From: Mariniradius saccharolyticus AK6
GTDB lineage: Bacteria > Bacteroidota > Bacteroidia > Cytophagales > Cyclobacteriaceae
Direction of reading: 5' to 3'
Assembly (NCBI RefSeq): GCF_000330725.2
Contig: NZ_AMZY02000007.1
Span: forward strand, 267,621 to 331,620
Length of the DNA: 64,000 nucleotides
This document shows, one piece after another, positions 17,775-27,166 of the stretch (positions within the stretch are counted from its first letter, which is position 1; every line of letters begins with the position of its first letter). A model generated the notes under the pieces. The model ran no database searches, was not told the DNA's origin, and worked only from the letters and a program-made list of their open reading frames with translations. The translations under genes were made by a program, and so were the position numbers.

Positions 17775-17911
17775 AACGATTAAGGAAACTGAAAACGATA
17801 TCCATGAACGGTTTTCCTAAAAAGACAATATCTACTAAATTGAAAAGGAATTGAGCCAAATTTAAATTTTCAAAAAAGTACCCCAACAACACGATCAAAA
17901 ACCCAAAAACC

Positions 17912-20566
17912 ATGTCATACTCCAATCTTACTTTTAAGTCCTTCAGCATCTTGCTTTGCGTCGGGATTTTGTTTTCCTGCGGCAAAAAAGCCGAAGAAAG
18001 CAAACCCCTCCATCCAAAGGTCGCAAAACTCAAACTTCCAGATGGATTTGTCGCGGAGCATATCTACAGCCCAGGTGAACACGAGCAGGGTTCTTGGGTC
18101 GGAATGACCTTTGATGACAAAGGGAGACTGATCGCAACGGATCAATACGGAGCCATTTACCGGCTTGAAATCCCCGCCATCGGTTCGGATTCACTTGCGC
18201 CAAAAGTTGAAAAACTGAAGTTTGGAACGGGCCCTGACGAAAAGATAGGTATGGGCTTTTGCCAAGGGGTGCTTTTCGCCTTCAACAGTCTGTATGTCAC
18301 TGTAAACCACAATGCCAACGAGGAATTCGACAAGGGAATGGGTGTTTATCGCTTACAGGATTTGGATGGGGACGACCAGTATGAAAGCATCACGTTGATC
18401 AAGGCATTGACGGGGCACCCCGGAGAACATGGACCGCACAGCATGATTCTTTCTCCCGACAAAAAATCCATATTCTTTATGGCTGGCAATCACGTGGATC
18501 TGCCCGATTTGGATGCTTACCGATTGCCAAAAGTGTGGCAGGAGGACAACCTTTTCCCTGTCATCAAAGACCCAAGAGGACATGCGACTGATAGGACAGC
18601 GCCGGGAGGATGGGTTGCTTCATTTGATCCTGATGGCAGCAATTGGGAATTGTACAGCGCAGGCTACAGAAACGCCTATGACATCGCATTCAACGAGGCG
18701 GGCGATCTTTTTACCTACGATTCGGACATGGAATGGGACTTTGGGATGCCTTGGTACCGTCCGACCCGTATCTGCCACGTGACGAGCGGGAGTGAATTTG
18801 GCTGGCGCACCGGCAACCAGAAATGGTCACCGGAATACCCCGACAACCTGCCTGCCACCCTCAATATCGGTCAAGGTTCACCGACCAATGTCATGTTTGG
18901 TACCGGGGCAAAGTTTCCTGGGAAATACCAGAAAGCGCTTTTTGCTTTCGACTGGAGCTTTGGGATTATCTATGCGATTCATTTGCAGCAGCAGGGCGCA
19001 ACGTATTCAGCGACTGCCGAGGAATTTATTTCAGGCTCACCACTTCCACTCACGGACGGCATTATTGGCCCTGATGGTGCAATTTATTTTATGACCGGCG
19101 GAAGGCGTTTGGAATCTGACCTGTACCGTGTCTACTACCAGGGTGATGAAAAAACAGATCAAATCTCAAGCATGACAGCGTCTGAAGAAAGCCAAACCAG
19201 GAAAAAACTGGAAGCTTTCCACACAGGAGGCCCGAATCCGGCAGCGATTGAAACAGCTTGGCCTTACCTCAACCACCCGGACCGGTTTATCCAATATGCG
19301 GCACGAATTGCGATAGAGCACCAACCGATGGCGCAATGGCAAGAAAAGGCCTTTGCCGAAAAAGACCCAACTGTCTTGATCCAGGCCATGATCGCCCTCA
19401 CCCGACAAGGTGACGCTAAATTACAACCCCAGATCCTGCGGGCATTGATGGCTTTGGATTTTGCAGGATTGGATATCACGCAAAAAAGAAACCTGACGAG
19501 GGCGGTTGAAATCAATCTTTTCAGATTTGGAAATCCAGCCGCGGAGCTCAAAACCCAGTTAACCCAATACCTGGGGCCACAATTCCCCTCCAAGGATAAC
19601 CTGCTGGACCGCAGTCTGAGCAAGGTTTTGGCAAGCCTCGAAGATCCTTCCGCGACCCAAAAAATGATTGCACTTCTTCAGACTGCACAAGACGATCCCG
19701 ATTACCAAAAGACCTTTACTGCATCGTCGGATTTGGTTTTCCGAAATTCACAGTATGGATTGGATATCGCCGAAATGCTTTCCAGCGTACCTCCGGCACA
19801 ACAATCCTATTTCGCGACAGTTTTGGGAGGGGCAAAGGCTGGTTGGACACCAGAACTGCGTGATGAATATTTCACTTGGATCAGAAAAGCATTCGAATAC
19901 AAAGGCGGTCGAAGCTACGTCGGCTTTATCGACCGGGCCAGAAAAATGGCCCTCAGCCATGTGCCAAAAAGTGATTTTGACAAATACAATGAACTGTCGG
20001 GTGCATCTCTGCTGACTGGCAGCGGCAATGACTTGCGCGTTTCTGATATCCAGCCCGAGGGTCCAGGAAGAAGGTGGACCGTCGAGGAGGCCTTGCCAAT
20101 GATGGAAAACCTTGCGGGACGGGACTTTGTCAAAGGAAAGGCCATGTATGCCGCTTCCCTCTGTCTTTCCTGCCACACGATGCGGGGAGAAGGTGGAGCC
20201 GTGGGGCCTGATTTGACCCAATTGGGAACCAGGTTCTCGGCCAAGGATATACTCGATGCGACCATCAACCCCAACGCCGTCATCAGTGACCAATACGCAG
20301 CGACCATTTTCTACCTCCATGACGGCAGCTCGATCATGGGCAAATTGGCCAATGAGGAATCTGACAAGTACATCGTCTCCCAGAATCCGTTCGATCCAAA
20401 CACCCTTCGGGAAATCCCCAAAAAAGACGTCAAAAGCAAAAAGTTATCCGAAATCTCCATCATGATGCCCGGCATGATCAATCGGCTCAATGAGGAAGAA
20501 TTGAAGGATCTGATGGCCTATCTGATGGCTGGCGGCAATCCTGAGCATGAAGTATTTAAAAAATGA
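17912..20566 (+). CDS. PVC-type heme-binding dehydrogenase lipoprotein
   Basis: 884 residues. A lipobox (VGILFSC) gives a lipid anchor. Residues ~50-430 are a propeller of PQQ sugar-dehydrogenase type: SWVGMTFDDKGRLIATDQYG, GHPGEHGPHSMILSPDKK, WELYSAGYRNAYDIAFNEAG. A helical repeat region follows, and a C-terminal heme domain (~740-880) has CLSCHTMRGEGGAVGPDLTQ and the late motif IFYLHDGSSIMGK of the planctomycete-type heme-binding domain. It probably oxidises a carbohydrate in the periplasm and hands electrons to a quinol or cytochrome chain. Its stop overlaps the start of the DUF1080 gene (ATGA), so the two proteins are likely made together. Confidence 0.9.
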   Translation: MSYSNLTFKSFSILLCVGILFSCGKKAEESKPLHPKVAKLKLPDGFVAEHIYSPGEHEQGSWVGMTFDDKGRLIATDQYGAIYRLEIPAIGSDSLAPKVEKLKFGTGPDEKIGMGFCQGVLFAFNSLYVTVNHNANEEFDKGMGVYRLQDLDGDDQYESITLIKALTGHPGEHGPHSMILSPDKKSIFFMAGNHVDLPDLDAYRLPKVWQEDNLFPVIKDPRGHATDRTAPGGWVASFDPDGSNWELYSAGYRNAYDIAFNEAGDLFTYDSDMEWDFGMPWYRPTRICHVTSGSEFGWRTGNQKWSPEYPDNLPATLNIGQGSPTNVMFGTGAKFPGKYQKALFAFDWSFGIIYAIHLQQQGATYSATAEEFISGSPLPLTDGIIGPDGAIYFMTGGRRLESDLYRVYYQGDEKTDQISSMTASEESQTRKKLEAFHTGGPNPAAIETAWPYLNHPDRFIQYAARIAIEHQPMAQWQEKAFAEKDPTVLIQAMIALTRQGDAKLQPQILRALMALDFAGLDITQKRNLTRAVEINLFRFGNPAAELKTQLTQYLGPQFPSKDNLLDRSLSKVLASLEDPSATQKMIALLQTAQDDPDYQKTFTASSDLVFRNSQYGLDIAEMLSSVPPAQQSYFATVLGGAKAGWTPELRDEYFTWIRKAFEYKGGRSYVGFIDRARKMALSHVPKSDFDKYNELSGASLLTGSGNDLRVSDIQPEGPGRRWTVEEALPMMENLAGRDFVKGKAMYAASLCLSCHTMRGEGGAVGPDLTQLGTRFSAKDILDATINPNAVISDQYAATIFYLHDGSSIMGKLANEESDKYIVSQNPFDPNTLREIPKKDVKSKKLSEISIMMPGMINRLNEEELKDLMAYLMAGGNPEHEVFKK

Positions 20567-21357
20567 AGGCGATGAAAAACAGGTTTCGATTAGTACTGAC
20601 TGGCCTCGTTTGCCTGGGGGCGGTTTTACTTTCTTGCCAAAAGAAGGGGGAAGTATCCAAAACCGAGAGACCGGAGACCTCATCTTCTGCAGATTTTGAG
20701 GCGATTTTCGATGGCAAAACCTTGGCCGGCTGGAAAGGTGACCCATCCGTATGGCGGGTCGAGGATGGCAGCATTGTCGGTGAACTCGTCCGCGACAAAC
20801 AAATCCAATCCAACACCTTCCTGATTTGGGAAGGCGGGGAACTGGGCGATTTTGAGTTAAAGGCGGCGTTCAAGATCACCGATTCGGGAAACTCCGGGAT
20901 CAATTACCGCAGTGAGATGCTCCAAGAACCTGCATTTGCGATGCGTGGCTACCAAGCGGATATTGACGGAAAAAACACCTATACGGGCCAAAATTACGAG
21001 GAAAGGAAAAGGACGACTTTGGCCTATAGAGGCCAAAAAACCGAAATACAAAGCCAAAATCCCCCCGGACAAATCGGGGACTATGTGGAAAGAAACGCCT
21101 GGAAAGGACTCTTGCTCAAGGAAGAAATCGGGAACCGTGATGCCTTAAAGGCATTGATCAAACATGAGGACTGGAACGAAATCCACTTGGTGGTCAAAGG
21201 GAACAGGCTTCAGCATTTTGTAAATGGAACTTTGATGAGTGATGTCACCGACATGGATGCTGTGAACTACGTGGCAAAGGGTCACCTTGGCTTCCAAGTG
21301 CACGTTGGTCCGCCCATGAAAGTCCAATACCGCAATATATATCTGAAACGCCTGTAG
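20563..21357 (+). CDS. DUF1080 lipoprotein (3-keto-glycoside hydrolase/lyase family)
   Basis: 264 residues with a lipobox (GLVCLGAVLLSC) and a single DUF1080 jelly-roll domain: FEAIFDGKTLAGWKGDPSVWRVEDG at the start, NTFLIWEGGELGDFELKAAFKI, NSGINYRSEM, and LHFQVHVGPPMKVQYRNIYLK-like end (GHLGFQVHVGPPMKV). Members of this family have been shown to cleave glycosides oxidised to the 3-keto form, and the usual partners are Gfo/Idh/MocA dehydrogenases and TIM-barrel isomerases, both present downstream. An alternative ATG exists 9 bp inside. The overlap with the upstream heme dehydrogenase suggests that enzyme makes the 3-keto substrate (inference). Confidence 0.88.
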   Translation: MKAMKNRFRLVLTGLVCLGAVLLSCQKKGEVSKTERPETSSSADFEAIFDGKTLAGWKGDPSVWRVEDGSIVGELVRDKQIQSNTFLIWEGGELGDFELKAAFKITDSGNSGINYRSEMLQEPAFAMRGYQADIDGKNTYTGQNYEERKRTTLAYRGQKTEIQSQNPPGQIGDYVERNAWKGLLLKEEIGNRDALKALIKHEDWNEIHLVVKGNRLQHFVNGTLMSDVTDMDAVNYVAKGHLGFQVHVGPPMKVQYRNIYLKRL

Positions 21358-21360
21358 CCC

Positions 21361-22425
21361 ATGGCCCCAAATCCCACTTGGCAAGACAAAATCTCCCACC
21401 ATTCCCAACTCGGCGGGATAGAAACTTCCGTACTTGACAACGGTGCCGGGAAGGGTGTGCGGATCGCATGGTTCAATACCGGGAAGTTGCGATTCAAGGT
21501 CGTATTGGATCGAGGAATGGACATCATGGATGCCTTTTTCCAAGAGCACAGCCTTGCTTGGATCAGCCACCTCGGTACCGCGGCACCCCAACCATTTTCC
21601 AACCAAGGCATCGATTGGCTGCGGACATTTGGGGGAGGATTGCTGACAACTTGTGGGCTTTCCCACGCGGGCGTACCGGATACTGACGAATTTGGGCAAA
21701 GGGGACTTCATGGGAATATCTCCAACATCCCGGCCACGATATCATCGATCAAGCAACCTGATTTCCGGACCGGCGATCTGGAAATGAGCATCTCGGGGAC
21801 GATGATAGAGACAAGCGTCTTTGGCCCGACGCTCGAATGGAAACGAACCATTTCCTGCAAATTGGGGGAAAACAGCATTCGGATTCGGGACGAGGTTCAA
21901 AATCTAGGAAATACCCCCGCCCCGCATATGCTGCTTTACCATATCAATTGTGGCTGGCCGCTGATCGATGCCGGAACTGATATCGTATGGAACGGTAGCT
22001 TTGAAACTTTCGACAAGCATACAGGAAACCCGATTTTCACCCCCAACAATGATTTCAAAAAATGTCCCGCTCCATTGGACAGCCATGCAGGATTCGGCGA
22101 GTCCGTCGCATTTATCCGCCCTTACGAAGAGGAAAATGGCATGGTCCGATGCGGTTTTGTCAATCAGAACTTGGGGATTGGATTGGAGATCAAATTTTCC
22201 AAACACCAACTCCCTTGGTTGATCAATTGGCAGCATTGGGGAAAAGGGGAATATGTAACCGCTTTGGAACCTGCGACGCACCCGCCGATCGGCCAAGCCA
22301 AAGCGAGAAAGGATGGGAGCCTGATTTTCCTGGAACCTGGAGAAAAACGAGGGTACGATCTTGAATTCAAGGTGCTCAATACTCCCAAATCCATTTCCAA
22401 CCTCCTTGCAATCAATAACAAATAA
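21361..22425 (+). CDS. DUF4432 aldose-1-epimerase-like protein
   Basis: 354 residues, no signal peptide. The galactose-mutarotase-like supersandwich is recognisable as DUF4432: RGMDIMDAFFQEHSLAWISH (~45), GLLTTCGLSHAGVPDTDEFGQRGLHGNIS (~95-120, with the conserved His), PHMLLYHINCGWPLID (~185), LPWLINWQHWGKGEYVTALEPATHPPIG (~280-305, Glu as likely general base). Such proteins bind and epimerise or otherwise handle free sugars in the cytoplasm. It starts 3 bp after the DUF1080 stop, so it belongs to the same transcript. Confidence 0.88.
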   Translation: MAPNPTWQDKISHHSQLGGIETSVLDNGAGKGVRIAWFNTGKLRFKVVLDRGMDIMDAFFQEHSLAWISHLGTAAPQPFSNQGIDWLRTFGGGLLTTCGLSHAGVPDTDEFGQRGLHGNISNIPATISSIKQPDFRTGDLEMSISGTMIETSVFGPTLEWKRTISCKLGENSIRIRDEVQNLGNTPAPHMLLYHINCGWPLIDAGTDIVWNGSFETFDKHTGNPIFTPNNDFKKCPAPLDSHAGFGESVAFIRPYEEENGMVRCGFVNQNLGIGLEIKFSKHQLPWLINWQHWGKGEYVTALEPATHPPIGQAKARKDGSLIFLEPGEKRGYDLEFKVLNTPKSISNLLAINNK

Positions 22426-22494
22426 CCAATAATCAGTAACCGAATAACCATTACATACATAACCAATTCACAATAAACCTATAACCATCAAATT

Positions 22495-23700
22495 ATGAGC
22501 TTGGCAGAAAAAGCATTGGAACAAGGAGAAGGCATCCTCAGGCTAAGTCCTACTTGGGTACCACGTTCATTTTGTGTTCCGGGACGGAGAATCAAATTGC
22601 ATCCTGACGATTACTACATGCTGGGAGGCGCACGAGGCGGCATCGACGAGCGATGGCTTTCATCGACTACACCAGCCCAAAATGGGCCATTGACCAGCAA
22701 GAATGAAGGACTCAGCCACGTTGTCTTCCATGATGGGCAGGAACTGAAGCTTTTTTTGCTGAAAGATGTCATTGATGAACTGAAAGGGGAAATCATCGGC
22801 AGCCGCATTTGGGACAAGTACAAGAGCTGGCCCATGTACTCCAAGTTTTTTGACAATATGGGCCCACTTCCCCACCACGTCCATTATGATGATAAGATAT
22901 CAGCATTGACTGGACAGGTCGGCAAACCAGAGGCCTACTATTTCCCTCCCCAATTGAACAACCATGGCGGGGATTTTCCCTACACCTTCTTTGGTATCTC
23001 GCCAGGTACGACAAAGGACCAAATCAAAACTTGTCTGATGAATTTCAACAAAGGGGATAACAAGATTACCAATTATTCCCAAGCGTTCAGGTTGGAGCCC
23101 GGGACAGGCTGGGACGTACCTCCGGGGATGCTGCACGCGCCGGGCAGCATGTGTACCTACGAGCCGCAAAAGGCCTCAGATATATTCGCGATGTACCAAT
23201 CATTGGTGAACGAAGCAATTATCCCTGACGAATTGCTGTGGAACGGTACACCTAAAGATAGAATCGGGGATTTTGACTTTTTGGTCGAAAGCCTTGACTG
23301 GGAACTCAACATCAACCCCAACATTTTGGAAACAAGGCAGATGCTTCCCAAAAACGTCTACGAACGGCACTGGATGCATGCGCATGGATTTGAGGAAAAC
23401 TGGATCTGCTATCTGTCCAGAGACTTCAGCGCCAAGGAACTTACCGTTTTCCCCGGACAAACAGTCACCATCAAGGATTCTGCTGCCTACGGTCTGATCA
23501 TGATGCAAGGGCACGGAAAAATGGGCGTTTGGGACGTGGAGACTCCAGCGCTGATCAGGTTTGGGCAATTGACGCATGATGAATATTTCGTGTCGGAAAA
23601 AGCAGCCAACGAAGGTGTCAAAATCACCAACCTCTCCAAAACCGATCCTTTGGTCATGCTCAAGCACTTCGGACCGGACAATCCGGATTTGAAGATTTGA
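22495..23700 (+). CDS. Type I phosphomannose-isomerase-like cupin protein
   Basis: 401 residues, cytoplasmic. The first half has the metal-site pattern of the PMI-like cupins: MGPLPHHVHYDDKISALTGQ (~125-145, His ligands), GKPEAYYFPPQ (~148, Glu ligand), GWDVPPGMLHAPGSM (~205, His ligand). A second, degenerate cupin half follows (LTVFPGQTVTIKDSAAYGLIMMQG). It is likely an aldose-ketose isomerase for an uncommon sugar rather than true mannose-6-phosphate isomerase, because the usual QxHP/K motifs are altered and the neighbours are keto-sugar genes. Confidence 0.8.
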   Translation: MSLAEKALEQGEGILRLSPTWVPRSFCVPGRRIKLHPDDYYMLGGARGGIDERWLSSTTPAQNGPLTSKNEGLSHVVFHDGQELKLFLLKDVIDELKGEIIGSRIWDKYKSWPMYSKFFDNMGPLPHHVHYDDKISALTGQVGKPEAYYFPPQLNNHGGDFPYTFFGISPGTTKDQIKTCLMNFNKGDNKITNYSQAFRLEPGTGWDVPPGMLHAPGSMCTYEPQKASDIFAMYQSLVNEAIIPDELLWNGTPKDRIGDFDFLVESLDWELNINPNILETRQMLPKNVYERHWMHAHGFEENWICYLSRDFSAKELTVFPGQTVTIKDSAAYGLIMMQGHGKMGVWDVETPALIRFGQLTHDEYFVSEKAANEGVKITNLSKTDPLVMLKHFGPDNPDLKI

Positions 23701-23965
23701 ACTTGGAGATAGGAGATGTGAGACTTAAGACTCAAGACACAAGACTTAAGACTCAAGACATAAGATGCAAAAAGCAAGACATGGAACAATCTATGGTCCA
23801 TGACATATCGACCATTAACAAATAACTCAATAACCAATACCAAAGACAACGAGTAATCTATGGTCTATCAACAATTAACTTAATAACCAATAACTCAATA
23901 CCAAGCAACAAAACACAAGACCTCAATCTATCGACTATGGTCTATTAACCATTAACTCAATAACC
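23701..23965. repeat. Degenerate purine-rich and AATAACC-type intergenic repeats
   Basis: 265 bp without a gene inside an otherwise tight operon. The first 75 bp are imperfect units such as GACTTAAGACTCAAGACACA; the remainder is built from ATTAACAAATAACTCAATA-like words and CTATGGTCTAT repeated three times. A shorter tract of the AATAACC type fills 22426-22494. These look like slipped or expanded low-complexity spacers, not CRISPR units. Confidence 0.7.
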
Positions 23966-24991
23966 ATGAACAATTATCCAAAACTACACAATGCCACCTG
24001 GCCGGGAATCGTGGGAAAAGGCCCTGATTCTGAGCCTGTGATCCCATTCGACAAACTCTTGGAAATGACCGCGGCGGCGGAAGTCAACGGGGTCAAGTTT
24101 GACGGAGTGGACCTCGGCCTCCTCGATCCACACCTTAACATCGACATGTCCGACGACGATATCAAGCGCCTAGCGGACAAGGTTTCCGGATATCACCTCA
24201 ACATTGGCTCGCTCGTCGCACCGATTTGGGCGGGTTCAGCTATGGGCACCCCGGATCAGCGTAAAACCTTCGTGGAAATGGTCAAGAAATCCTGCGCCAT
24301 TGGCAAGCGCCTGAAGGAACTCGGCGTGCGACACTATGGCATTGTTCGCATCGATTCAGCCGCAGGCGTTTCCGATTGGGCAAAGGATCCAGCGGGAAAC
24401 ACCAAGCTGATTGCACAGACATTTCGCGAAGCCTGCGATGTCGCGGCTGACTTTGGTGAAAAACTCGCTGCCGAGGGAGAAATCTGCTGGGGTGGGATGC
24501 ACAGTTGGAAGCACATGGTCGAGCTGCTGCAGATGGTAGATCGTAAGAACATCGGTTTCCAGGCCGATATGTCCCATACTTTCCTTTACACGATGGGTTA
24601 CAACGCACCCGAGCATAGAATCCTTCCCGTGGATTTTGATAAATCCGACCGAGAGGCGATCAAATCTGCTCTGAAGACTGTAACCGCCGCGCTGCGACCA
24701 TGGACAATCGACTTTCACGTGGCCCAAAACGATGGCACCGTATTCGGGTCTGGATCGCATGACAAGACCGGTCGCCACTGCCAAGCCACGGACCCTAACG
24801 GACTTTTGGACATCGCCAACGACGCTGGCTATTGGCTGCGGGACGAAAAGGGAAACCTGACAAAAGCCTTCCAACATATCTGCTGGGACGGATGCATGTT
24901 CCCCAACGCCGTAATGGAAAAACAACAAACCTGGAACGATATCCTTGCCGCCCTGATCAAAGTCCGTGAAGCCCACGGATGGAAGGGATAA
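23966..24991 (+). CDS. Xylose-isomerase-like TIM-barrel sugar isomerase/epimerase
   Basis: 341 residues, cytoplasmic. TIM barrel with possible metal ligands at Glu/Trp in [18 protein letters not shown] (~170), Asp/His in [16 protein letters not shown] (~195), His in [20 protein letters not shown] (~250) and Asp in [10 protein letters not shown] (~310); the last position is normally Glu in this family. The [14 protein letters not shown] loop is long and distinctive. It has low similarity to the barrel at 4789, so it is not a recent duplicate. The context implies isomerisation or epimerisation of a keto-sugar product delivered by the neighbouring dehydrogenase. Confidence 0.85.
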   Translation: MNNYPKLHNATWPGIVGKGPDSEPVIPFDKLLEMTAAAEVNGVKFDGVDLGLLDPHLNIDMSDDDIKRLADKVSGYHLNIGSLVAPIWAGSAMGTPDQRKTFVEMVKKSCAIGKRLKELGVRHYGIVRIDSAAGVSDWAKDPAGNTKLIAQTFREACDVAADFGEKLAAEGEICWGGMHSWKHMVELLQMVDRKNIGFQADMSHTFLYTMGYNAPEHRILPVDFDKSDREAIKSALKTVTAALRPWTIDFHVAQNDGTVFGSGSHDKTGRHCQATDPNGLLDIANDAGYWLRDEKGNLTKAFQHICWDGCMFPNAVMEKQQTWNDILAALIKVREAHGWKG

Positions 24992-25120
24992 GTTGGAAGT
25001 ACGAAATCAGAAGTATGAAGGTAGAAGCGAGAAGCCAGTGACGAGAATTGAGATCTTAGAACCAAGAATCCTTTCGTCTCACATCTCGCTTCTCATGTCT
25101 CACGTCTAAAATCTTTAAAA
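24992..25120. repeat. GAAGT/GAGAAGC-type degenerate spacer
   Basis: The 129 bp gap carries imperfect AGAAGTATGAAGGTAGAAGC units followed by the opposite-strand type CTCACATCTCGCTTCTCATG, giving a loose inverted arrangement. Same repeat class as at 23701 and 10337. Confidence 0.6.
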
Positions 25121-26281
25121 ATGAGCAATAAAAAACAAATCCGCATCGGCCTGATAGGCACCGGCCTGATGGGAAGAATCCACACCAATGCCTATAAAAG
25201 AATTCCTGATTTCTTTTCAGAGTTTGAATACCAACCTGTACTCCAAGCCGCCTGCGCCCGTCGGGAGGAAAAAGTGAAGGCTTTTGCGGCCCAATGGGGC
25301 TATGCATCCTACGAAACAGACTGGCGTAAACTCATCGCACGCGAGGACATCGATGCCGTGGACATCTGTACGCCCAACGACTCCCATGCCGAAATTGCCA
25401 TTGCTGCGGCAAAGGCCGGGAAAATGATCCTCTGCGAAAAACCACTTGCGAAAACGGTGGAGCAAGGCCAAGCCATGGTCGAGGCAGTCGAAAAGGCCGG
25501 TGTGAAAAATACCGTTTGGTACAATTACCGTCGAATTCCCGCCGTGACCTTGGCAAAGCAAATTGTCGACTCCGGGAAACTTGGCAAGATATTCCATTAC
25601 CGCGCCAACTTCCTACAAGATTGGACCATCAATCCCGACTTGCCACAAGGAGGTGATGCGCTCTGGCGCCTCGACGTGGACGCCGCTGGTTCCGGTGTGA
25701 CAGGTGACCTACTCGCCCACTGCATCGATACTGCGATGTGGATCAATGGCGGCATCGTCGATGTGTCAGCCATGACTGAGACATTTGTCAAGGAACGTGT
25801 ACACCAAGGTTCCGGCAAAGTTCAAAAAGTAGGAATCGATGACGCATGTATCTTCCACTGCCATTTTGCCAATGGCTCGCTTGGGCTATTTGAGGCGACC
25901 CGCTATGCACGCGGCCACAAAGCGCTCTACACCTTCGAAATCAACGGGGAGCATGCATCGATTCGCTGGGACCTCCATGATATGAACTGGCTGGAATACT
26001 TCGACCACAAAGATGAGTCCCAAGTAAGGGGCTGGAGAAGAATTCACATTACGGAAGGCGAGCAGCCGTATATGAAGCGTTGGTGGATTCCGGGCACTTC
26101 GATTGGCTATGAGCATTCATTTATCCACCAAGCCGCTGATTTCTTCCATTCCCTGCAAACCGGAAAACCTTGCCATCCGACCTTCCAAGATGCCTTGGAA
26201 ACCCAAAAGGTATGTCAGGCCGTGTTGGATTCGGCCCATGACCGCAGCTGGAAGGACACTGGGGTGAAGTGGGAAGGGTAA
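25121..26281 (+). CDS. Gfo/Idh/MocA family NAD(P)-dependent oxidoreductase
   Basis: 386 residues, no export signal. Rossmann start [20 protein letters not shown], the family signature [13 protein letters not shown] (~110, catalytic Lys-Pro), and the C-terminal domain region ending in the [17 protein letters not shown] block (~195), where the conserved Asp/His pair lies. These enzymes oxidise or reduce sugars, often at C3. As last gene of the run 13950-26281 it could reduce a 3-keto sugar in the cytoplasm. A strong hairpin follows its stop. Confidence 0.93.
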   Translation: MSNKKQIRIGLIGTGLMGRIHTNAYKRIPDFFSEFEYQPVLQAACARREEKVKAFAAQWGYASYETDWRKLIAREDIDAVDICTPNDSHAEIAIAAAKAGKMILCEKPLAKTVEQGQAMVEAVEKAGVKNTVWYNYRRIPAVTLAKQIVDSGKLGKIFHYRANFLQDWTINPDLPQGGDALWRLDVDAAGSGVTGDLLAHCIDTAMWINGGIVDVSAMTETFVKERVHQGSGKVQKVGIDDACIFHCHFANGSLGLFEATRYARGHKALYTFEINGEHASIRWDLHDMNWLEYFDHKDESQVRGWRRIHITEGEQPYMKRWWIPGTSIGYEHSFIHQAADFFHSLQTGKPCHPTFQDALETQKVCQAVLDSAHDRSWKDTGVKWEG

Positions 26282-26285
26282 AAAA

Positions 26286-26349
26286 AAACCTGCCGGGTGA
26301 CTGACCTCTAATCCTTTATTCGGACACGAAGGTCAAACCCGGCAGGTTT
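26286..26349. terminator. Bidirectional hairpin terminator
   Basis: Stem arms AAACCTGCCGGGT (26286-26298) and ACCCGGCAGGTTT (26337-26349) pair perfectly over 13 bp, with an inner TGACCT/AGGTCA pairing and A/T runs on both sides. It lies between the convergent ends of the oxidoreductase (plus) and DUF2911 (minus) genes and should end both transcripts. Confidence 0.9.
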
Positions 26350-26367
26350 ATTTTTTAAACTTTGAAA

Positions 26368-26973
26368 TTAGAATGCTGCTTTGAAACCTTCCATTTTTTG
26401 GTCTACTTGGGTATCTACATCGAAGGATATCTTCACTTTTTCGAATGACATGGTTACTTTCGCCACCTTGTTGTTGCCTGCGGAAATGCTGTACTGAAGT
26501 CTCTCTTGCACTTCGTTGGACATGACAGGAGCAACTTTGATAGCGACTGCATCGTCTTTTGCGAGCGCTTCTTCATCGATTTTTCCGTCTTTCATGTAAG
26601 CAAAAACAGAACTGGCTTTGCTGTTCAAATGCACGGTCCACTCACCTGATGCCTGTGGCGTGATGAAAATGGAGTATTTGCCGGGACGGAGGTTTTTGCC
26701 ACCCACGCTTACGCCCGTGCTGAATTCGATGATTGTTGCAGCATTGGCACCTGCCCTCCAAGTGACGCCGTATTTTTCGATCTCGCCAAAGATCTTTCTC
26801 CCTTTCACCGCAGGAGAGGAATAGTCAATGCTGATTTTTGTAAAACCGACATTTTGTGAAACAGAAGCTGCCGGGCTGGCTGCCGGTGTCTGCATTTGGG
26901 CAAAAGAAGTAAGCGGCAATGCAGCCATCAACAAAATGGTGCTGGCAATGAGGAGATTTTTAATGGTTTTCAT
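26368..26973 (-). CDS. Secreted DUF2911 domain protein
   Basis: 201 residues. Signal peptide MKTIKNLLIASTILLMAALP ending near SFAQ, a short Pro/Ala/Ser linker, then DUF2911: VGFTKISIDYSSPAVKGRKIFG, YGVTWRAGANAATIIEFS, LRPGKYSIFITPQASGEWTVHLN. The family is widespread in Bacteroidota and its function is unknown. The gene is monocistronic, shares the terminator at 26286 and faces away from the NRPS gene. Confidence 0.92.
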   Translation of the reverse strand: MKTIKNLLIASTILLMAALPLTSFAQMQTPAASPAASVSQNVGFTKISIDYSSPAVKGRKIFGEIEKYGVTWRAGANAATIIEFSTGVSVGGKNLRPGKYSIFITPQASGEWTVHLNSKASSVFAYMKDGKIDEEALAKDDAVAIKVAPVMSNEVQERLQYSISAGNNKVAKVTMSFEKVKISFDVDTQVDQKMEGFKAAF

Positions 26974-27166
26974 TTTTTTATTGGGTTTTTTAAATTAGAA
27001 TTTGGAAGGTAAAATCGGCTTTGAAGTTAACTGAATGGTTTCTAAATATCTATCAATTTTTCATGTTCAATTATTTGATCTCAAAAAAAGGTTATTAACT
27101 TAACTCTCAAATAACCGCTTTTCAGAAAGTCGAAAAACGATTTTTTAACCCCAAAATAACTTAGGT

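Noticed and set aside
23701..23965. Possible CRISPR array in the repetitive gap
   Set aside because: Units are short, imperfect and of variable length, with no constant repeat-spacer pattern and no cas genes nearby.
27060..27166. Possible riboswitch or attenuator ahead of the NRPS
   Set aside because: Only a weak GGTTATT/AATAACC pairing is visible; no known aptamer pattern and no U-run after it.
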